A DNA stretch of 19,582 nucleotides from Muribaculaceae bacterium (GTDB lineage: Bacteria > Bacteroidota > Bacteroidia > Bacteroidales > Muribaculaceae). Positions 14,802-19,582 of the stretch are shown here, piece by piece. The DNA lies in contig JAIDBM010000072.1 in assembly GCA_029056365.1 (NCBI GenBank), positions 1-19,582 of the forward strand, given 5' to 3'. The position numbers and the translations under genes were made by a program. Position 1 is the first letter of the stretch, and the number at the start of each line of letters is the position of its first letter. The notes beneath the pieces were generated by a model that did not search any database, had not been told where the DNA came from, and worked only from the letters and a program-made list of their open reading frames with translations.

Positions 14802-14809
14802 CAAAATTA
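14802..14809 (-). promoter_or_regulatory. -7 element upstream of rpoN
   Basis: On the minus strand TAATTTTG (14809-14802) is an exact TAnnTTTG match, with its last base 10 bases before the rpoN ATG. Initiation at the usual distance would leave a leader of only about 4-8 bases. No clear TTTG is seen at the -33 position, so the call is moderate. It lies in the 93-base gap after the AlbA_2 gene. Confidence 0.4.
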
Positions 14810-14838
14810 CGAAAAAAATTCCATACGTCTACGGTATT

Positions 14839-14850
14839 CCTGCATGCAGG
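14839..14850. repeat. Perfect 12-bp palindrome upstream of rpoN
   Basis: CCTGCATGCAGG is a perfect palindrome lying about 30 bases upstream of the candidate rpoN -7 box. It could be an operator for a dimeric regulator or part of a 3' hairpin of the preceding gene; there is no T tract, and a role is not shown. Confidence 0.35.
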
Positions 14851-14884
14851 TGGCTGTTCTTGTCGAAAAATGGTGTTACCGTCC

Positions 14885-15532
14885 TTATGGACAGATAATT
14901 CGGAATTCGCCGTGCTCATAGGTGAAGTCGGCTATTCCGGCTGCGGCGAGGCGCACCACGAGGTCTTCGGCACAGCTCAGCGAGCAGTGTAGTTCCAGAG
15001 CCAGTTCGCGTGTCGACAGGCTCCGGGTGGCCAGCAGTTCCATTGCCTTGCTTCCGGTTTCGGAAACAGCAAGGAAGGTTCCGTTTTTTTCAGCCTCTGT
15101 CCATGCCCGGACCATTATGTCCGGAGCCGCGATGTTCTCATCGCATACCCGGTAGTAGACCCGTTTTCGACCGTCGGCTTCCGATACGGCCACAGGCCGT
15201 TTTACAGCCTTGTCGATCAAGGCTTTTATAACAGTTATGCCAGTGTCGACGCTGTATGCCTCGAAGCGAACCTGCTGCGGCGGAACGCAATAGCGTTCGG
15301 CGGCTTGTTCCACCACATATATGTCTTCTTCGTTGCGGACTCCTGCCACAGTGCCGTTGTCTTTTACCCCTATGAGCAGACATCCGCCGCTGTGATTGGC
15401 GAAGGCCGAAATGCTTCGTGCTATTTTTCGTGCGTCGGAAATCAGAAATTTGAAATCCTGACGTTCGTGCTCGCCTTGCGCCACCAGCTCAAGTATGTGT
15501 CTGCGTCCTCTTGCAACCGGAATGTCTTTCAT
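14885..15532 (-). CDS. AlbA_2 (Schlafen-like) DNA-binding domain protein
   Basis: A 215-residue soluble protein. Residues about 12-130 match the AlbA_2 domain (also called Schlafen AAA_4-like or divergent AAA-4): GEHERQDFKFLISDARKIAR (20-39), SISAFANHSGGCLLIGVKDN (40-59) and TVAGV. This domain binds nucleic acid in transcriptional regulators and helicase-linked proteins. The C-terminal region (about 163-212, ATRSLSTRELALELHCSLSCAEDLV) looks like a winged helix-turn-helix. The helicase-like extension of larger family members is absent. It may be a regulator, but targets are unknown. The start ATG is 15 bases after the mtnN stop, and rpoN starts 93 bases after its own stop. Older annotations call such proteins ATP-binding; I see no Walker motif. 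Confidence 0.78.
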   Translation of the reverse strand: MKDIPVARGRRHILELVAQGEHERQDFKFLISDARKIARSISAFANHSGGCLLIGVKDNGTVAGVRNEEDIYVVEQAAERYCVPPQQVRFEAYSVDTGITVIKALIDKAVKRPVAVSEADGRKRVYYRVCDENIAAPDIMVRAWTEAEKNGTFLAVSETGSKAMELLATRSLSTRELALELHCSLSCAEDLVVRLAAAGIADFTYEHGEFRIICP

Positions 15533-15547
15533 CGGTTTCCGATTGAA

Positions 15548-16213
15548 TCACAGACGCGACACAACGGTGTCGATTACTTCGAATGTGTGTTGCGGAGCTT
15601 CCAGCCAGAAGTTCTCGTATTGCGATATGTTGTCGTCGCCTCCGGGGGTGTCGCTTACCACACGCACACACAGGAACGGAATATGACGCAGATGACATAC
15701 ATGTGCAATCGCGGCCGATTCCATGTCGACGGCCACGGCATCGGGATACAGGTCGAGAATATGCTTGACTTCCGATGGCTTTGATACGAATATGTCGCCC
15801 GAGGCAATCAGACCGCGGCGTACTTTCAGACCGGCAAAGAGGCTGTCGGGGAATGTGGATATGAAGTGTTTCGGACAGCCTGCCGCCTGGCCGTGTATCG
15901 TGTCGGGTCCGCACCATACATCGTGATATGCTATGCGGTCGGCTACTACGGTATCGCCAATGCCTGCCGCGCCTGTGCCTCCGGCCACGCCGGTGTTGAT
16001 TATTACCGACGGCCTGAAGCGGTTTATGAGTGTAAGGGTGTTTACGGCCGCGTTCACTTTGCCGATGCCGCACTTGCCTACAACCACATCGCGCTCTCCT
16101 ATCTTGCCGGTGTGGAAGGTGAATCCGTTTGCTTCAACGGTTTTTGTCTCGCTCATGCGGGGGAGTATGAGGGCCAGTTCCTTGTCCATGGCCACTATGA
16201 TGGCTATTGTCAT
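15548..16213 (-). CDS. mtnN: 5'-methylthioadenosine/S-adenosylhomocysteine nucleosidase
   Basis: A 221-residue nucleosidase of the PNP/UDP superfamily that cleaves adenine from methylthioadenosine and S-adenosylhomocysteine, recycling products of SAM-dependent reactions. Catalytic residues are in place: Glu12 in IVAMDKE, Glu165 in AVDMESAAIA (161-170) and Asp188 in RVVSDTPGG (184-192). VGKCGIGKVNAA (45-56) and NTGVAGG (73-79) form the nucleoside pocket. Length is near the E. coli enzyme (232). A futalosine hydrolase is the main alternative, but ubiE in the same run fits the classical menaquinone route. It is separated from the upstream 148-residue gene by 67 bases, where I found no clear promoter, and lies 15 bases ahead of the AlbA_2 gene. 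Confidence 0.93.
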   Translation of the reverse strand: MTIAIIVAMDKELALILPRMSETKTVEANGFTFHTGKIGERDVVVGKCGIGKVNAAVNTLTLINRFRPSVIINTGVAGGTGAAGIGDTVVADRIAYHDVWCGPDTIHGQAAGCPKHFISTFPDSLFAGLKVRRGLIASGDIFVSKPSEVKHILDLYPDAVAVDMESAAIAHVCHLRHIPFLCVRVVSDTPGGDDNISQYENFWLEAPQHTFEVIDTVVSRL

Positions 16214-16280
16214 TTTTGCAGTTGTTTTGATTTTGATGTTATGTCCGGAGTAATTGATTTCCGGGAGTGGAACCGGGCGT

Positions 16281-16727
16281 TCAGATGCTGTCGACCCGGA
16301 GTCTTACTTTGAATGGAGTTGCGTTGCTTCTTGTGCGTGGCCTTGATGAGAGGTGGTAGTAGAACACATTCTGGCGGTCGAACGACCGGAACTCTAACCG
16401 GCGTGTGGATTTTGGCGGGATTTCAACACTGAAATGTTCGTTGCGGCGGTGGAGCTGTCGGCCGTTTGTGTCGAGATATTCGATGTCGAGGCATACTTTT
16501 CTCACAGTGTCGTCAGTATGGTTGGTGAGGAATACCGATTCGATGCTGCTTCGCAGTGTTTTTTCGAATCCGGAGCCAGACACCATTGTGCTGTCGCATG
16601 CTCTCATCGGTGTCGCCGCTTGTGCCAGAGCAGGCGGCTCGGCTTGCCGTTTTCCCCGCCAGGAGCGTTGTCCGTGTATACTGCCGGCCGCTATTACGGC
16701 CAGCATCAGCAGTATTCCGGCTCTCAT
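16281..16727 (-). CDS. Small secreted protein, beta-sandwich-like, unknown
   Basis: A 148-residue exported protein with signal peptide at about residues 1-19 (GILLMLAVIAAGSIHG) and a basic/proline-rich linker. The rest is a predicted beta-rich domain: ESVFLTNHTDDTVRKVCLDI (63-82), EYLDTNGRQLHRRNEHFSVE (83-102), IPPKSTRRLEFRSFDRQ and VFYYHLSSRPRTRSNATPFK. This order of strands resembles FxLYD or similar domains that bind ligands in the envelope, but I do not recognise a named family. There is no catalytic motif. It begins at ATG overlapping the upstream gene's TGA (ATGA, four bases), indicating translational coupling with that gene and with the DUF3078 protein. No function is assigned. Confidence 0.75.
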   Translation of the reverse strand: MRAGILLMLAVIAAGSIHGQRSWRGKRQAEPPALAQAATPMRACDSTMVSGSGFEKTLRSSIESVFLTNHTDDTVRKVCLDIEYLDTNGRQLHRRNEHFSVEIPPKSTRRLEFRSFDRQNVFYYHLSSRPRTRSNATPFKVRLRVDSI

Positions 16728-17260
16728 AGAGTGAAAATCCCGCCTCCCGAGGGGTATATCCTTATCAGGCCGTCGTGGTTGTCCGGACGGTTTGAATTGT
16801 CGGTCACGGATATTCTGAACAGGTAGGGGAGCAGCCTCCGGATGTTTATGCGCTTGCCTTTGCGGTAGGCCTGCAGCCGTATCTGCATGGCGTTTTCGCC
16901 GGTGTGCGCTATGAAATGGCGTTTCCTGGCCAGAATGTCGCCGGGGCGCTCGGTAAGCGAGATGTCGTATTCGCCGTTTTCAGCACCGGCCGCGGCCTGA
17001 CCGATTCTCACGCATGGTTCAATTCTGAAATCGGGAGAATCGAGCAGCCAGATGTCGAACATGCCTTCGTGTCCGGCACTCGGAGTTATCGCAAGAGTCG
17101 ATTCTGGCGAAGCTGTCATTCGCCACACGCCTTCGATGGGGTTGCCGTAGCCGTTGTCGATGGCCGACATGAGGCTGTCGACGCGGGTGCCGCGACAGTA
17201 GCCCTGCAATGTGGTAATGCAGCCGAGGATAATCAGCGTTGTCGCAAGCCGGATATTCAT
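16724..17260 (-). CDS. Secreted protein of unknown function (178 aa)
   Basis: A 178-residue protein with a signal sequence (about 1-22; ATTLIILGCITTLQG core) and an otherwise beta-rich mature part. NPIEGVWRMTASPESTLAIT (40-59) resembles the opening strand of small lipocalin-like or similar beta-barrel domains in which a Trp follows a Gly. MFDIWLLDSPDFRI (67-80) and AYRKGKRINIRRLLPYLFRI (131-150) are notable. I do not recognise a named family. The longer open frame to 17341 overlaps the DUF3078 gene; the ATG at 17260 is chosen because it overlaps the DUF3078 stop by one base (TGATG) and directly precedes the signal sequence. Its own TGA overlaps the next ATG by four bases. Confidence 0.72.
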   Translation of the reverse strand: MNIRLATTLIILGCITTLQGYCRGTRVDSLMSAIDNGYGNPIEGVWRMTASPESTLAITPSAGHEGMFDIWLLDSPDFRIEPCVRIGQAAAGAENGEYDISLTERPGDILARKRHFIAHTGENAMQIRLQAYRKGKRINIRRLLPYLFRISVTDNSNRPDNHDGLIRIYPSGGGIFTL

Positions 17261-18594
17261 CAGACGTTGGAGAATTTGTAGGCAAAGCCTATCGACAGAA
17301 TTTCTTTCACCTGGAGTTTGTGCCATTGCGGGTCGGCACATGGCTGTGTCGACGAGTCGTAGCGCAGGTGGGCGTATATCTGTGTGGTAAGGAAGCGGTT
17401 AATTTCAAACAGGAGGGTGTTTTCCCAGTCGGCTTCGAAACGGTCGTAGTCGGTAAAAGCGAATATCCGTGATGCGAAACTGATGTTATATGTGATTTTC
17501 CATTTGAGTTTGCATTCGCCGCTTGAACCGAATTTGCTTTTGGTGTGTCTGCCCTCCGGAATGTCGTAGGCGGCAGCGTTGACTTTGTCGTCGATGCATG
17601 TGCGCAGATTGTAGCTCAGGGGCGAAATCGAGGCGTCGAATGAGAATTTGCCTTTTCCGCTCAGATAGTTGTAGGTCATACCGAGACCGATGTTCAGTTC
17701 GCCGGGAGAAAGCAGCGAGGCTCTTGTGGTGTGGCTGTTGCTTTCATAGGAGTTCAGAAGCTGTGTCTTGAACTGTGCGGTGAGCGAGTAGTACCATCGT
17801 TTTGCTGCTTTCAGACCGAACGTAGAGTTTATCTGGAACAGGTCTTCGCTTATATTGTAGGCATGCAGCGAGTCGTCGGGAGCGCTGTTTGTGCCGAGCT
17901 TGTATTGCGCGTGTGTCTCGAACAGAAGGTTCGGGTGATATTTCGGGTTCAGTTTCACATCCCAGTTGAACTGCGCTATTGCGGTGAGGTTGTTGTTGCC
18001 ACCCTGATACCAGTTAGGCGACACATAAGCCTGGCTGAACTGGAGCGATGCCGAGAAGGTGTTGATCCAGTGACGTTTCCGAAGATTCACTTCGCGTATT
18101 TCGGCGTCGGCTATCAGGTCGGCCTCGAACTGCCTTATATCGAAACGAAGTGTGCTCGGATCCACCACGGTATAATACATTTTCGGTGCCTCGGGCAATG
18201 TGGCCATATTGTAGTGTACCAGTTGGGGCGAGCCGTACAATATTTTGTAGTTGATATGTTTGGCCAGGCGTGCAGTGTTGTTGGCTCGTCTGAGCCAGTC
18301 GGGCATGTGCGCGTTTTTTAGCGGATTGTCATTGCCGGTGCGACGGAATACGGTTTGAGCCGAGATGTCGGGCACTGTTATCTCTACAGGGTCGTAAAAC
18401 TCGTAGTGGTTGAAAACCAGGGGCATGAAGAAATCCCCCGGCAGAGGATCCACAGTGATGGTGTCGGCCGGATTGAACTGGCTGACGGTGTCGGCTTCGG
18501 TTACGACGGCAGTGTCGAAATACCTGGCCTGAGGAGCTGCTGACGCTGATATGGCGCAGATTACAGAGAGTAGTGCAAACGCAAATTTTTTCAT
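17260..18594 (-). CDS. DUF3078 outer-membrane-type protein
   Basis: A 444-residue exported protein of the Bacteroidota DUF3078 family, believed to be an outer-membrane beta-barrel of unknown function. A cleavable signal peptide (KKFAFALLSVICAISASAAP) is followed by about 100 residues of mixed sequence. A strand-rich C-terminal region begins with the family core NTFSASLQFSQAYVSPNWYQ (from residue 181) and GGNNNLTAIAQFNWDVKLNP. Alternating aromatic strands such as GLKAAKRWYYSLTAQFKTQL and IGLGMTYNYLSGKGKFSFDA end with KLQVKEILSIGFAYKFSNV, a typical terminal barrel strand with an aromatic. An earlier upstream start (18720) would run into the ubiE gene; the ATG at 18594 matches the signal peptide. 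It follows ubiE by 35 bases and overlaps the downstream gene by one base. Confidence 0.85.
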   Translation of the reverse strand: MKKFAFALLSVICAISASAAPQARYFDTAVVTEADTVSQFNPADTITVDPLPGDFFMPLVFNHYEFYDPVEITVPDISAQTVFRRTGNDNPLKNAHMPDWLRRANNTARLAKHINYKILYGSPQLVHYNMATLPEAPKMYYTVVDPSTLRFDIRQFEADLIADAEIREVNLRKRHWINTFSASLQFSQAYVSPNWYQGGNNNLTAIAQFNWDVKLNPKYHPNLLFETHAQYKLGTNSAPDDSLHAYNISEDLFQINSTFGLKAAKRWYYSLTAQFKTQLLNSYESNSHTTRASLLSPGELNIGLGMTYNYLSGKGKFSFDASISPLSYNLRTCIDDKVNAAAYDIPEGRHTKSKFGSSGECKLKWKITYNISFASRIFAFTDYDRFEADWENTLLFEINRFLTTQIYAHLRYDSSTQPCADPQWHKLQVKEILSIGFAYKFSNV

Positions 18595-18629
18595 TGCCGT
18601 GTGATTTGATAGTTGGTTGGATCGCTTCC

Positions 18630-19370
18630 TTATTTTTTTGCTGTGTACATTGTACATGCCCCGAAGGTCATCGGACGGAAGCGGCAGTCGAGGAATCCGG
18701 CCTCGGCCATAAGAGCGCACATGTCGGCCCCCTGGGGTACGGCGGCTATGCTTTCGGGCAGATAGCTGTATGCTCGTCTGTCGCGGCTTATCATGCGGCC
18801 GAGAGTCGGTATGATGTAACGTGTATAAATGTGGTAGAGCGGCGCGGTGATTTTGCCTCGTGGTGTCGAAAGCTCAAGTACGCAGAGTGTTCCGCCCGGA
18901 CGCAGTATGCGGTACATTTCGCGGTAGCCTTCAAGCAGATGCTCGAAATTGCGCACTCCGTAGGCCACGGTAACCGCATCGGCTGAGTTGTCGGCACAGG
19001 GCAGCTCCAGACAATCGGCCTGATACATGGCCACTCGGCTGGCAAGTCCGGCCCGGGCCACTTTGTCGCGCCCCACTTCAAGCATGCCTTCCGACAGGTC
19101 ATAGCCTGTTACCGTTGTCTGAGGCATACTGCGGGCAAGGGCTATGGCCAGGTCGCCTGTGCCTGTGGCCAGGTCCACCACCAGGCGCGGGTCCTGGTGG
19201 CGGATTGTCTGTACGGCCTTGCGGCGCCATAATCTGTCGACTCCCATTGTCATGGCCCGGTTCATGAAGTCGTAGGCTCCGGATATGGAGTCGAACATGT
19301 CTTTGACCTGTTCGGACTTGGCGCGGGAATCGTTGTCGTATGGGTTTATATGTTCGGCCTTTACTTCCAC
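18630..19370 (-). CDS. ubiE: Demethylmenaquinone methyltransferase
   Basis: A 246-residue SAM-dependent methyltransferase (UbiE/MenG family) performing the last step of menaquinone synthesis. Signatures are FDSISGAYDFMNRAMTMGVD (26-45) with RLWRRKAV, the SAM-binding VVDLATGTGDLA (64-75), YDLSEGMLEVG (90-100), AYGVRNFEHLLEG (136-148) and RILRPGGTLCVLE (154-166). In this menaquinone-using phylum the product is probably menaquinone rather than ubiquinone. The start is GTG at 19370, one base after the purC stop (TAACGTG); the next ATG is residue 25 and would cut into a conserved segment. purC-ubiE adjacency is common in Bacteroidales from memory. Confidence 0.93.
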   Translation of the reverse strand: MEVKAEHINPYDNDSRAKSEQVKDMFDSISGAYDFMNRAMTMGVDRLWRRKAVQTIRHQDPRLVVDLATGTGDLAIALARSMPQTTVTGYDLSEGMLEVGRDKVARAGLASRVAMYQADCLELPCADNSADAVTVAYGVRNFEHLLEGYREMYRILRPGGTLCVLELSTPRGKITAPLYHIYTRYIIPTLGRMISRDRRAYSYLPESIAAVPQGADMCALMAEAGFLDCRFRPMTFGACTMYTAKK

Positions 19371-19371
19371 G

Positions 19372-19582
19372 TTATCCGATATTGCTCAGGCAATCGAGAA
19401 TGTTGGTTTCGATACGGCGCTCAAGGTCGGACTCTTCGGCCGGAACGAATTTTTCGCCGGTGATGTGTTCATACAGCTCGATATATCGCTGCGATATACT
19501 CTGGCATATCTCATCGGTCATCTGTGGAACAGTCTGACCGGGATTGCCCATGACTCCGTTCTCAATCAGCCACTGGCGCACG
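19372..19582 (-). CDS. purC: SAICAR synthetase, C-terminal end
   Basis: The last 70 or so residues of a phosphoribosylaminoimidazole-succinocarboxamide synthase, which joins CAIR and aspartate in purine synthesis. Visible features are VRQWLIENGVMGNPGQTVPQ, MTDEICQSISQRYIELYE and HITGEKFVPAEESD, ending DCLSNIG, as in the Bacteroidales form of PurC. The gene continues beyond the window's right edge, so the ATP-grasp core is not seen. The stop is one base before ubiE. The valine at the window edge is encoded by GTG but is probably internal rather than the start. Confidence 0.85.
   Translation of the reverse strand, partial: VRQWLIENGVMGNPGQTVPQMTDEICQSISQRYIELYEHITGEKFVPAEESDLERRIETNILDCLSNIG

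Noticed and set aside
16214..16280. Promoter for mtnN in the 67-base gap
   Set aside because: AT-rich segments occur, but no TAnnTTTG with a TTTG at proper spacing was seen on the minus strand.
16724..17341. Longer start for the 178-residue gene at 17341
   Set aside because: The extension lies inside the DUF3078 coding region, while the ATG at 17260 forms the TGATG overlap and sits right before the signal sequence.
17260..18720. Longer start for the DUF3078 gene at 18720
   Set aside because: The extra 42 residues overlap ubiE, are basic and signal-less, and the ATG at 18594 directly precedes a classic signal peptide.
1..19582. CRISPR arrays, tRNA or rRNA genes, insertion sequences, phage or attachment sites
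   Set aside because: No cloverleaf-like intergenic segments, spacer-repeat pattern, transposase or integrase motifs were found; gaps are too short for most RNA genes.

Overview
The window looks like chromosomal DNA from a Bacteroidales bacterium, most likely a gut member of the Muribaculaceae or a close relative. The reasons are: promoter-like TAnnTTTG elements with no Shine-Dalgarno sequences ahead of the starts; Bacteroidota-type families (DUF3078 outer-membrane protein, DUF4465 lipoprotein, head-GIN/DUF2807 proteins, a large IspG carrying an extra central segment); and the gene pair purC-ubiE. The family-level placement is inference. No rRNA, tRNA, CRISPR array, insertion sequence or phage gene was seen. 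Coding density is very high: no gene-free stretch exceeds 300 bases, and the longest is the 144-base divergent region 2027-2170.

Layout. Positions 1-1005 hold the 3' end of galE (UDP-glucose 4-epimerase), a strong intrinsic terminator, and a small HEAT-repeat gene resembling DNA alkylation repair proteins. A minus-strand EamA-family transporter (1112-2026) diverges from a plus-strand unit (2171-4504): a glycine-zipper/OmpA lipoprotein, a NeuD-type sugar acetyltransferase and the nonulosonate synthase NeuB. From 19582 down to 4551 everything is on the minus strand and closely packed. In transcription order this block is: purC (partial) - ubiE - DUF3078 protein - two small secreted unknowns - mtnN - AlbA_2-domain protein - rpoN - PAP2-like membrane protein - purE - ispG - M16 peptidase - DUF4465 lipoprotein - dusB - two head-GIN repeat proteins - polysaccharide flippase.

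How the genes fit together. The plus-strand neuD/neuB pair and the convergent flippase point to synthesis and export of a sialic-acid-like surface sugar, but NeuA and NeuC are not in the window. The minus block is mostly housekeeping: purine synthesis (purC, purE), menaquinone methylation (ubiE), isoprenoid synthesis (ispG), SAM by-product salvage (mtnN), tRNA dihydrouridine (dusB) and sigma-54 (rpoN). Envelope proteins of unknown role are interspersed. Many junctions overlap by 1-4 bases (TGATG, ATGA, TTGA, TAATG), suggesting translational coupling.

No clearly new multi-gene system stands out. The best leads are the short central segment of IspG, the secreted trio DUF3078/178 aa/148 aa, the tandem head-GIN pair joined to a flippase, and the reduced NeuD-NeuB module. 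Family assignments are by eye from motifs; no search was run.
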